In this document: positions 16,993 to 24,939 of the stretch, piece after piece | Layout: each line of letters opens with the position of its first letter | Numbering within the stretch: position 1 is the first letter of the stretch | DNA from: an uncultured Flavobacteriaceae bacterium | GTDB taxonomy: Bacteria > Bacteroidota > Bacteroidia > Flavobacteriales > Flavobacteriaceae | NCBI GenBank assembly: GCA_938084555.1 | Contig: CALKFR010000013.1 | Location: forward strand, 1-64,000 | DNA: 64,000 bases | Direction of reading: 5' to 3' | Position numbers and translations under genes: made by a program | The notes under the pieces: generated by a model | What the model saw: the letters and a program-made list of their open reading frames with translations, nothing else | What the model was told of the DNA's origin: nothing | The model's database searches: none

Positions 16993-18579
16993 ATGCGGAA
17001 AATCATTAAAATAGGTACACGCGATAGCGAATTAGCGTTATGGCAGGCCAATAAAGTTCAAGGAATGTTGAATGAATTGGGGTATGAAACAGAAATTATT
17101 TCTATTAAATCTACAGGAGATATTATTCTCAATACACCCATTTATGAACTGGGAGTTACTGGAGTTTTTACAAGAAATTTAGACATTGCATTACTAAATA
17201 ATGAAATAGATATAGCCGTACATTCTATGAAAGATGTTCCAACTATTTTACCAGAAGGAATAATTCAAGCTGCGGTTTTAAAAAGAGCAAATTACAGCGA
17301 TATTATAGTTTTAAAGGATACTGAAGAATTTTTTGCACGTAAAGAAGCTATAATAGCAACAGGTAGCTTGAGAAGAAAGGCAATGTGGTTAAATCGTTAT
17401 CCAACACATACTATTGTTGATTTAAGAGGAAATGTAAATACTCGTCTTAAAAAGTTAGAAGTTAATAACTGGAATGGTGCTGTTTTCGCAGCTGCTGGTT
17501 TAGAAAGAATAGGGAAACGTCCAGCAGGTGCAGTTAACCTTTCTTGGATGATTTCAGCTCCAGCTCAGGGAGCAATTATGGTTGCATCATTAGCAGAAGA
17601 CGATTTTATAAAAGATGCATGTGAGCAACTTAATCACTATGAAACCGAAGTTTGTGTGACTATAGAACGAGAATTTTTACATCGTTTAGAAGGTGGATGT
17701 ACAGCCCCAATTGGAGCAATTGCTTATGTAAACGAGAAAACACAAGAAGTTAATTTTAAAGGAGTGTTACTCAGTAAGGATGGAAAAAAGAAAATTGAGG
17801 TTGCAAAAATTGCGCCTTTAAACAAACATCGTTATTTGGCTAAAGATTGTGCAGATTATATTATTAATCGTGGTGGAAAACAATTGATTCTTGATGATAT
17901 AGATATTCAAGAAGAAATAACTACACGAGTATTCTCAACAAAATCACTTGCTGTGAGTCAGACAAAATTATTTCATAAGAATATTGTTTCAGAAAGTTCT
18001 GATTTTATTAAAGTAAGATCAAATAGAATAGCCTCGAAAGTGATTAAAGAAGTTATAGAAAATGTAATTATTACTAGCAAAAACGGTGTAGAAGCCTTGC
18101 TAGATAATTTTACAAAAGAAGAATTAAACTTTAAAAATATTTTTTGTGTTGGTAGAAGAACCAAAAAGATGATCCAAGATAAAATAGGACCTGTAAATCA
18201 TGCTGAAAAGAATGCTGAAAAGCTAGCAGAGTACCTTTCTAAAGAAATGAAAGGAAACAGCGTTACTTATTTTTGTAGTGATCTCCGTTTAGATACTTTA
18301 ACTAGAATATTAACTGAAAATAAAATTAATGTTAATGAAGTTGAAGCCTATAAGACGATGTATAGTCCGGAGGTAGTTTCTGAAAATATTAATGGAGTTT
18401 TATTCTTTAGTCCATCAGCTATTGAAAGTTATCTTCAAAAAAACACTCCAGATAAAGTGGCTTTTTGTATTGGAACATCAACGGCCACTGAGGCAAACAA
18501 GTATTTTGAAAAAGTTGAAATTGCACAAATACCAACAGTAGAAAGTGTAATTGAATTAGTGAATTTATATTATGTATAA
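16993..18579 (+). CDS. hemC-hemD: Fused hydroxymethylbilane synthase / uroporphyrinogen-III synthase
   Basis: A 528-residue two-domain protein. Residues 1-305 are HemC: catalytic Asp81 in [16 protein letters not shown] at 123-130, and the dipyrromethane-cofactor cysteine Cys236 in LEGGCTAP. Residues ~311-528 match HemD in length and layout (two alternating alpha/beta lobes, with TSKNGVEAL near 361 and [11 protein letters not shown] near 471). The fusion would pass the unstable hydroxymethylbilane directly from one active site to the next. The last 8 bases overlap hemB. I checked that no stop or frame change separates the two domains. Confidence 0.93.
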   Translation: MRKIIKIGTRDSELALWQANKVQGMLNELGYETEIISIKSTGDIILNTPIYELGVTGVFTRNLDIALLNNEIDIAVHSMKDVPTILPEGIIQAAVLKRANYSDIIVLKDTEEFFARKEAIIATGSLRRKAMWLNRYPTHTIVDLRGNVNTRLKKLEVNNWNGAVFAAAGLERIGKRPAGAVNLSWMISAPAQGAIMVASLAEDDFIKDACEQLNHYETEVCVTIEREFLHRLEGGCTAPIGAIAYVNEKTQEVNFKGVLLSKDGKKKIEVAKIAPLNKHRYLAKDCADYIINRGGKQLILDDIDIQEEITTRVFSTKSLAVSQTKLFHKNIVSESSDFIKVRSNRIASKVIKEVIENVIITSKNGVEALLDNFTKEELNFKNIFCVGRRTKKMIQDKIGPVNHAEKNAEKLAEYLSKEMKGNSVTYFCSDLRLDTLTRILTENKINVNEVEAYKTMYSPEVVSENINGVLFFSPSAIESYLQKNTPDKVAFCIGTSTATEANKYFEKVEIAQIPTVESVIELVNLYYV

Positions 18580-19534
18580 TAGAACCAGAAGATTAAGGAA
18601 ATCACCGGGCATAAGAAGATTAGTTCAAGAAACTAAACTTTCCGTAGATGATTTTGTATATCCTTTATTCATAGAAGAAGGGATTGGTATTAGCTCTGAA
18701 ATTCCATCAATGCCAGGAATTAATAGATATTCATTAGATAGAGTTTCAAAGGAATTAGATGAGGTTGTTAAGCTAAACATTCCCGCAGTATTATTATTTG
18801 GTATCCCATCAAATAAAGACGATGTAGGAACAGAAACTTGGAATGATAACGGGATTATTCAAAAAGCTATTCGTTTTATTAAAAAAAACTATCCAACATT
18901 ATACGTGATAACAGATGTTTGCTTTTGTGAATACACAACTCATGGTCATTGTGGAATTATACACGATAATGACTTAGATAATGATGCAACACTTATAAAT
19001 ATTGCCAAACAAGTAGTTTCTCATGCAAAGGCAGGAGTTGATATGGTGGCCCCATCTGGTATGATGGATGGAACTATTCAAATGGTTCGTGAAGCTCTTG
19101 ATAATACAGGGTTTATAAATCTACCAATTATGGCATATTCAGTCAAATATGCATCAGCATTTTATGGTCCATTTAGAGATGCAGCAGACTCTGCACCAAC
19201 TTTTGGTGATCGAAAAACATATCAAATGAATCCTGCGAATAGAGATGAAGGAATTCGCGAAGCCAATTTTGATGATCAAGAAGGGGCTGATATTTTAATG
19301 GTTAAACCTGCATTGTCTTATCTGGATATTATTAGTGATTTAAAAAATAACTTTGATAGACCAATAGCTTGTTATAATGTAAGTGGAGAATATGCAATGA
19401 TCAAAGCTGCTGAAGAAAAAGGTTGGATAGATGGTGAAAAAGTAATGATGGAAAGTTTACTGTCTATGAAGAGAGCAGGAGCTAGTATTATCATTACTTA
19501 TTTCGCAAAAGAGGCAGCTAGATTGTTGTCTTAA
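18572..19534 (+). CDS. hemB: Porphobilinogen synthase (delta-aminolevulinate dehydratase)
   Basis: A 320-residue enzyme that joins two 5-aminolevulinate molecules to porphobilinogen. It belongs to the zinc-dependent class: Cys117, Cys119 and Cys127 in [11 protein letters not shown] form the catalytic zinc site. The two Schiff-base lysines are Lys192 (YSVKYAS) and Lys245 (MVKPALSY). It overlaps hemCD by 8 bases and is followed by an 81-base spacer before hemL, the largest gap within the run of heme genes. Confidence 0.96.
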   Translation: MYNRTRRLRKSPGIRRLVQETKLSVDDFVYPLFIEEGIGISSEIPSMPGINRYSLDRVSKELDEVVKLNIPAVLLFGIPSNKDDVGTETWNDNGIIQKAIRFIKKNYPTLYVITDVCFCEYTTHGHCGIIHDNDLDNDATLINIAKQVVSHAKAGVDMVAPSGMMDGTIQMVREALDNTGFINLPIMAYSVKYASAFYGPFRDAADSAPTFGDRKTYQMNPANRDEGIREANFDDQEGADILMVKPALSYLDIISDLKNNFDRPIACYNVSGEYAMIKAAEEKGWIDGEKVMMESLLSMKRAGASIIITYFAKEAARLLS

Positions 19535-19559
19535 TAAGTAATAAATTTTGTCTGATAAC

Positions 19560-19596
19560 CTTACTAATCTAACCAATAAAATGGATGTTTAGTAAG
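19560..19596 (+). other. Hairpin in the hemB-hemL spacer
   Basis: An 8-bp inverted repeat (19560-19567 with 19589-19596) with a 21-base loop. No T-run follows. It could shape mRNA decay or hemL translation, or be chance; the spacer also contains no obvious promoter. Confidence 0.3.
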
Positions 19597-19615
19597 TTAA
19601 ACAACAACTAAAAAA

Positions 19616-20908
19616 ATGAACTTTAAAAAGTCTCAAAAGCTTTACGAAAAAGGATTGGTGAATCTTGTGGGTGCTGTTAATTCGCCAGTAAGAGCATTTT
19701 CATCAGTAGGAGGAAACCCTTTGTTTATAAAAAGGGGAAGAGGGTCTCAAATTATAGATGTAGATGGCAATAAGTATGTAGATTTAGTTTTATCATATGG
19801 GCCAATGATTTTAGGTCATCGTCATAAAAAAGTTCAGAAAGCTGTTCATAAAGCACTAAAAAATGGGTACTCATTTGGAGCTTCAACAGAAAATGAAATA
19901 ACACTTGCAAAAATAGTATGTGATGCATTTCCAGGAATGGATAAGGTAAGGTTTGTAAATTCTGGAACAGAAGCTGTTTTAAGTGGTGTCCGTCTGGCTA
20001 GAGCCTATACAGGTAAAGATAAAATTATTAAATTTTCAGGTTGTTATCATGGACATCAAGACTCATTATTGGTTGCTGCGGGTTCTGGATTAGCTACTTT
20101 AAGTATTCCTGGAAGTAAAGGAGTTCCAAAAGAGGCTGTAAAGAATACCTTAATAGCAACTTATAATGATTTAGACAGTGTAAAAAAACATTTTGAGGAT
20201 CATTCTGATATAGCAGCTGTTATCATTGAACCAGTAGGAGGAAACATGGGAGTTGTTATTCCACAGAATGGTTTTCTCAAAGAGTTAAAAGACTTTTTAC
20301 ACACTAAAGGTGCGCTTTTAATTGCAGATGAAGTAATGACAGGTTTCCGCTCTAAGTTTGGAGGTGCGCAAGAACTTTTGGGAGCAGAAGCAGACATTAC
20401 TTGTTTGGGAAAGGTAATTGGAGGTGGTTTTCCTGTTGGAGCTTATGGGGCTAGAAATGAAATAATGGAATATGTTGCTCCATTAGGTGGAATGTATCAG
20501 GCAGGAACATTAAGTGGAAATCCAATTGCAATGGCAGGTGGAATATCAACTTTAAAAGAGTTGAAAAGACAAAACCCTTATGAGAAATTTATTCATATTG
20601 GTGAGAGAATAGAGACACTTTTATTAAAAGCAGGGAAAAAATACGATGTTGATGTAACTGTTAATAGGTTTGGATCTATGATGAATCCATTTTTCACAAA
20701 AGTTAAAGTTACAAACTTTGCCCAAGCTCAAACTTCAGACACTAGCAAATTTGCTATTTTCTTTTGGGAAATGATTAAAAATGGAGTCTTTCTTCCGCCT
20801 TCTCAATTTGAAGCGTGGTTTTTATCCTCTGCTATTTCTGAGGAGGATCTTTATAAAATTGATAGAGCAGTAGATAAATCATTTCAGAAAATTCAGAAAA
20901 GCCAATGA
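19616..20908 (+). CDS. hemL: Glutamate-1-semialdehyde 2,1-aminomutase
   Basis: A 430-residue PLP-dependent aminomutase making 5-aminolevulinate from the HemA product. The class III aminotransferase signature is present with the PLP lysine Lys266 in CLGKVIGGGFPVG, the ADEVMTGFR block at 237-245 and the early GAVNSPVRAF motif at 19-28 that is specific to HemL rather than to other aminotransferases. Its stop overlaps the start of the downstream lipoprotein by 4 bases (ATGA). HemA and HemL act consecutively, so their co-transcription is functional. Confidence 0.96.
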   Translation: MNFKKSQKLYEKGLVNLVGAVNSPVRAFSSVGGNPLFIKRGRGSQIIDVDGNKYVDLVLSYGPMILGHRHKKVQKAVHKALKNGYSFGASTENEITLAKIVCDAFPGMDKVRFVNSGTEAVLSGVRLARAYTGKDKIIKFSGCYHGHQDSLLVAAGSGLATLSIPGSKGVPKEAVKNTLIATYNDLDSVKKHFEDHSDIAAVIIEPVGGNMGVVIPQNGFLKELKDFLHTKGALLIADEVMTGFRSKFGGAQELLGAEADITCLGKVIGGGFPVGAYGARNEIMEYVAPLGGMYQAGTLSGNPIAMAGGISTLKELKRQNPYEKFIHIGERIETLLLKAGKKYDVDVTVNRFGSMMNPFFTKVKVTNFAQAQTSDTSKFAIFFWEMIKNGVFLPPSQFEAWFLSSAISEEDLYKIDRAVDKSFQKIQKSQ

Positions 20909-21363
20909 GAATCTATGTGAGCATATTTTTATTAATAATGTTTGGCTGTAAATCAACCACTATAAAAACTAATGAAGTTTTTTTTCAAACCGCATCCAAA
21001 GGAGTCCTTTTTGGAGATGAAGATGAGCTGGTTTCCCAAAGCAATATTAGTTTTACTAATGCTAAAGATTGGAAATCTTTTATAGAAAAAATTAATGTTC
21101 CTAATACCTTTTCAAAAGTTACCATTGATTTTTCTAAACAACAACTTTTATGTGTTTTTGATACCATTAGAAATACTTCAGGATTTATAATAGAAATTGA
21201 AAATATATTTGTTAAAAAAAATGGTTTAAAAATTATTTATAATTCCATTAAACCCTCAGCTAAAGAAAGAGTAAATATGGTTGTTACTCAACCTTACCAT
21301 ATAGTGATAGCAAATAATAGAGAAAAAACAGTCACCTTTATACATAAAGATAACTTACAATAA
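20905..21363 (+). CDS. Small lipoprotein with PrcB-like C-terminal domain
   Basis: A 152-residue protein with a short signal sequence ending in a lipobox-like IMFGC at residues 11-15, so it is probably an envelope lipoprotein. Residues ~50-150 show the pattern of the PrcB C-terminal domain: [12 protein letters not shown], a GF-I-I-I strand, and the terminal TQPYHIVIA strand. No function is established for such lipoproteins. It is tightly embedded in the heme operon: 4-base overlap with hemL and 1-base gap to hemE. Confidence 0.75.
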   Translation: MRIYVSIFLLIMFGCKSTTIKTNEVFFQTASKGVLFGDEDELVSQSNISFTNAKDWKSFIEKINVPNTFSKVTIDFSKQQLLCVFDTIRNTSGFIIEIENIFVKKNGLKIIYNSIKPSAKERVNMVVTQPYHIVIANNREKTVTFIHKDNLQ

Positions 21364-21364
21364 A

Positions 21365-22390
21365 ATGATAAAAAACGATTTATTTTTAAGAGCCTTGAGA
21401 GGTGAAACAGTAGATAGGCCACCAGTATGGATGATGCGTCAAGCTGGTCGTTATTTACCAGAGTTTATGGAAATTAAAAAGAAATATGATTTCTTTACAC
21501 GTTGTAGAACTCCAGAATTAGCCTCTGAAATTACCGTACAACCCATTCGGAGATACGGTATGGATGCTGCTATATTATTTTCGGATATTTTAGTGATTCC
21601 ACAAGCTATGAATATCGAAGTTGAAATGAAACCAGATTTTGGACCTTATCTTCCTAATCCAGTAAGAGATCAAAAAGGAGTAGACAATGTTATTATTCCT
21701 GATGTGAATACTGAATTGGGTTATGTGATGGAAGCAATTAAAGCTACTAAAGAAAAATTGAATGATGAAATTCCATTAATTGGTTTTGCAGGGTCTCCCT
21801 GGACAATATTATGTTATGTAGTTCAAGGGCAGGGTTCTAAGAATTTCGACAAAGCAAAAGAGTTCTGTTTTACAAACCCTAAAGCAGCTCATCAATTGTT
21901 ACAAAAAATTACAAATACAACTATTGCTTACTTAAAAGCAAAAGTAATGTCAGGAGTAAATGCTGTTCAGGTTTTTGATTCATGGGGGGGGATGTTATCT
22001 CCCACAGATTACCAAGAATTTTCTTGGAGATATATTCAACAAATAATAGATGCATTAAAAGATTTTGCTCCAGTAATTGCTTTTGGTAAAGGTTGTTGGT
22101 TTGCCCTTAATGAAATGTCTAAATCTGGAGCAGCAGCTTTGGGAGTAGATTGGACTTGTTCGGCCAGAAATGCTCGATATCTGTCTGGAGGAAATATTAC
22201 ACTTCAAGGTAATTTTGATCCCTCTAGATTATTATCACCACCAGCCGAGATAAAAAAAATGGTACATCAAATGATTCGTGAGTTTGGAAAAGATAAATAT
22301 ATTGTAAACTTAGGCCATGGAATTTTACCAAATATTCCTCTAGAAAATGCCAAAGCATTTGTAGATGCAGTAAAAGAATATAAAGTTTAA
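21365..22390 (+). CDS. hemE: Uroporphyrinogen decarboxylase
   Basis: A 341-residue enzyme that removes four carboxylates from uroporphyrinogen III to give coproporphyrinogen III. The N-terminal signature [17 protein letters not shown] (18-34) with substrate-binding arginines, the FSDILVIP segment with the catalytic aspartate, and the GFAGSPWT and DSWGG motifs are all present. It starts 1 base after the lipoprotein stop and ends 1 base before the next ATG, showing strong coupling within the operon. Confidence 0.96.
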   Translation: MIKNDLFLRALRGETVDRPPVWMMRQAGRYLPEFMEIKKKYDFFTRCRTPELASEITVQPIRRYGMDAAILFSDILVIPQAMNIEVEMKPDFGPYLPNPVRDQKGVDNVIIPDVNTELGYVMEAIKATKEKLNDEIPLIGFAGSPWTILCYVVQGQGSKNFDKAKEFCFTNPKAAHQLLQKITNTTIAYLKAKVMSGVNAVQVFDSWGGMLSPTDYQEFSWRYIQQIIDALKDFAPVIAFGKGCWFALNEMSKSGAAALGVDWTCSARNARYLSGGNITLQGNFDPSRLLSPPAEIKKMVHQMIREFGKDKYIVNLGHGILPNIPLENAKAFVDAVKEYKV

Positions 22391-22391
22391 C

Positions 22392-22880
22392 ATGCAGGCA
22401 TGGGATGTCATAAAAGGAGTTCGTTTTAGTCAACTAAAAAGTTTATTGCTGTTTTTAATTAAGCATCCATTTTTTTTCATTTCTACTGTAAAAGCTACTT
22501 TTGATGTTCTAAGAATTTCTCAAAAAGAGTTTCCTAACACTCATGGATTTCATAATAAAGCTAATGCCTTTCGTCATGCCCTATGGAATATTTTTATTGC
22601 GAAGCAGTGTAGTTTGTTTTCTAGAAAAAGGCACAAAATAATTTCGTGGACTAAGGAGTTTACAGATTGGCATGAAGATTTTTCACCTAATGAGGAACTT
22701 CCAAGAATAATGGATCTCCATAATAATTGTATTGGAAGGGAACTGTTTCTTAAAACACCGAAGAGCACTCAAAAGCAATGGGTAATTCTTTTAAAGGAAC
22801 AATTAAAAGATGCTGTTCTAATAGTTTCAGTTGATGATGTTTTAAATTATCCAAGACAATTAGTGTATCTTGAAAGCTGA
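22392..22880 (+). CDS. Uncharacterised helical protein (DUF6973-like)
   Basis: A 162-residue protein with no signal peptide. The recognisable conserved block is NAFRHALWN (residues ~57-65), then DWHEDF, then MDLHNNCIGREL; I think this resembles DUF6973, but I am not certain. The arrangement of His, Glu, Asp and Asn on predicted helices looks like a possible metal or nucleotide site. It begins 1 base after hemE, so expression is tied to heme synthesis, but nothing in the sequence ties it to a heme reaction. No function assigned. Confidence 0.7.
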   Translation: MQAWDVIKGVRFSQLKSLLLFLIKHPFFFISTVKATFDVLRISQKEFPNTHGFHNKANAFRHALWNIFIAKQCSLFSRKRHKIISWTKEFTDWHEDFSPNEELPRIMDLHNNCIGRELFLKTPKSTQKQWVILLKEQLKDAVLIVSVDDVLNYPRQLVYLES

Positions 22881-22915
22881 TAGAAAAGATTAAGAATTAT
22901 TTTTAAAATAAAAAA

Positions 22916-23260
22916 ATGCCTCACTTTATAGTAGATTGTTCAGAAAACATATTAGAATTAAAAGATCCTAAGGAAATTTTAAATGAGGTTTTCGAGACGG
23001 CTTTTTCTTCAGGTCTCTTTTCAAGAGATGCTATTAAAGTTCGTTTAAACCCTTTTAAATACTCTTTGGTTTTGGAAGGAAGTTCAGATTTTATTCATGT
23101 TTTTGGAAATATCATGGAAGGAAGAACAGCGGATCAAAAAGCACATCTCTCAAGAAAAATTGTTTCAAAATTAAATCAATTATTTCCAGAGGTACCAATT
23201 ATTTCTATAAATATTAGAGATTTTGAGAAATCTTCATACATTAACAAAACAATGCTTTGA
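22916..23260 (+). CDS. CHMI-type tautomerase (5-carboxymethyl-2-hydroxymuconate isomerase family)
   Basis: A 114-residue protein of the tautomerase superfamily. The sequence begins MPHF, so after Met removal Pro1 would be the N-terminal catalytic base, and IVDCSEN follows as in CHMI. In the homoprotocatechuate pathway the family isomerises 5-carboxymethyl-2-hydroxymuconate, but no other gene of that pathway is here, so the true substrate is unknown. It sits in the heme operon and overlaps the next gene by 4 bases. Confidence 0.8.
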   Translation: MPHFIVDCSENILELKDPKEILNEVFETAFSSGLFSRDAIKVRLNPFKYSLVLEGSSDFIHVFGNIMEGRTADQKAHLSRKIVSKLNQLFPEVPIISINIRDFEKSSYINKTML

Positions 23261-24000
23261 AACAGATGTTAAAACAAGTTTACGAGGGCTGTTCAGCTTA
23301 TTTTGAGGTTTACGAGATTATTTCTCGTTTAAAGTTATGGAAATTCTTTGCGATTCCAATGCTAATAAGCTTTATAGTCTTTTCAATGATTTTGTTAATT
23401 TCTTTCTCTTTTTCTGATGCTATTGGGAATTATATTTCTAGTTTTTGGACTTGGGATTTCGGTAAAGAAACCATTAATACTTTAAGTAAAATTTTTGGCA
23501 GTTTATTAATTGTACTCATTGGTTTTATTAGCTTTAAGCATATCACTATGGCACTTTCAGCCCCTTTTATGGGTCCAATATCCAAGAAAATTGAAGATGA
23601 TTTTAATGGAATAACATCACAGATAAAAACATCTACACCATCTGGATTATTATTTAGAGGAATTAGAATTAGCTTAAGAAATTTAATTAGAGAATTAGTA
23701 TTGTCTATACCAATCTTACTGTTAGGGTTAATTCCCATAATTGGATTTTTCTCAGTTATTTTATTGTTTTTGATGCAATCCTACTTTGCAGGTTTTGGCA
23801 ACATGGATTACACCCTAGAAAGACATTTTAGTTATCAAAAAAGTATTTTTTTTGTAAAAAAGAATAGAGGTTTAGCTATAGGTAACGGAATTGTATTTAT
23901 GCTGTTTTTATTGATTCCTTTTATTGGTGTAATTTTAGTACATCCTTTTTCTGTTACAGCAGCAACAATAGTAACTGTTAAGTTAATGAACAAAGAGTGA
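23257..24000 (+). CDS. EI24/CysZ-like membrane protein
   Basis: A 247-residue protein with four or more long hydrophobic helices and the EI24-domain layout (SAPFMGPISKKIEDDF after helix 2, and YTLERHFSYQKS before the last helices). In Enterobacteria the CysZ relative is a sulfate transporter, but EI24 proteins of Bacteroidota have no demonstrated substrate. It overlaps the tautomerase gene by 4 bases and lies 7 bases before hemF. EI24 genes next to hemF are familiar from other flavobacteria, which suggests a role near tetrapyrrole metabolism, for example export or iron/sulfur supply. Confidence 0.85.
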   Translation: MKQMLKQVYEGCSAYFEVYEIISRLKLWKFFAIPMLISFIVFSMILLISFSFSDAIGNYISSFWTWDFGKETINTLSKIFGSLLIVLIGFISFKHITMALSAPFMGPISKKIEDDFNGITSQIKTSTPSGLLFRGIRISLRNLIRELVLSIPILLLGLIPIIGFFSVILLFLMQSYFAGFGNMDYTLERHFSYQKSIFFVKKNRGLAIGNGIVFMLFLLIPFIGVILVHPFSVTAATIVTVKLMNKE

Positions 24001-24007
24001 ATTAGTT

Positions 24008-24910
24008 ATGAAAGATCAATTTTACAAGTATATAGAGAATTTACAAGATAGTATTACTTCTAAAATAGAGGGAATAGATGGTGTATCAAAATTTAAAGAA
24101 GATATTTGGAAACGAAGTGAAGGAGGAGGAGGAAGAACTCGTGTTATAGAAAATGGTGAAGTTTTTGAAAAAGGGGGTGTTAATATATCAGCTGTTCATG
24201 GTGAATTGCCGGAAGTATTAAGAAGACAATTTAACGTAGATGAAGGTAATTTTTATGCCTGCGGATTAAGTCTTGTCTTACATCCTAAGAATCCGTTTGT
24301 GCCAACAGTTCATGCAAATTGGCGTTATTTTGAAATGTACGATTCAAAGGGTGAAATTGTAACTCAATGGTTTGGTGGAGGGCAAGATTTAACACCTTAT
24401 TATTTGTTCAACACAGATGCAGTCCATTTTCATACAATTTGTAAAAATGTTTGTGATCTTCATAACAAGGAATTTTACCCAATGTTTAAAAAGAACTGTG
24501 ATGAGTATTTTTGGAATACCCACAGAAACGAGGCACGTGGTATAGGAGGTTTGTTTTTTGATTATTTAAAGGAAACAAATGTGTTTTCAATTCAAGACAG
24601 ATTTAATTTTGTAACAGCTGTAGGAAATAGTTTTTTAGACAGTTATGTTCCAATAGTAGAAAAGAGAAAAATTATGACGTATGAAAAATCCCATAGAAGC
24701 TGGCAAGAAATACGAAGAGGACGTTATGTAGAATTTAATTTAGTTCACGATAGGGGTACGTTATTTGGTTTAAAAACTAAGGGTAGAATAGAAAGTATTT
24801 TAATGAGTTTACCGCCAATAGTTCAGTGGAAATATAATTATAGTCCTGATGTAAATTCTGAAGAAGAAAAATTAATTAAAGTTTTAACAAATCCAATAGA
24901 TTGGGTCTAA
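24008..24910 (+). CDS. hemF: Oxygen-dependent coproporphyrinogen III oxidase
   Basis: A 300-residue HemF converting coproporphyrinogen III to protoporphyrinogen IX with O2, cytoplasmic. Diagnostic blocks: GGGGRTRVIENG at 39-50, the PTVHANWRYFEM segment with conserved histidine and arginine, FGGGQDLTPYY, and the C-terminal LPPIVQWKY. It is the last heme enzyme of the plus-strand run. The presence of HemF and HemJ implies an aerobic or microaerobic lifestyle; an anaerobic HemN is not in the window. Confidence 0.95.
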   Translation: MKDQFYKYIENLQDSITSKIEGIDGVSKFKEDIWKRSEGGGGRTRVIENGEVFEKGGVNISAVHGELPEVLRRQFNVDEGNFYACGLSLVLHPKNPFVPTVHANWRYFEMYDSKGEIVTQWFGGGQDLTPYYLFNTDAVHFHTICKNVCDLHNKEFYPMFKKNCDEYFWNTHRNEARGIGGLFFDYLKETNVFSIQDRFNFVTAVGNSFLDSYVPIVEKRKIMTYEKSHRSWQEIRRGRYVEFNLVHDRGTLFGLKTKGRIESILMSLPPIVQWKYNYSPDVNSEEEKLIKVLTNPIDWV

Positions 24911-24939
24911 AGATTAATTTCTAAATTTATTGAAAAAAC

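Noticed and set aside
22916-23260. Assignment to homoprotocatechuate degradation
   Set aside because: No other pathway gene is present; only the fold family is claimed.
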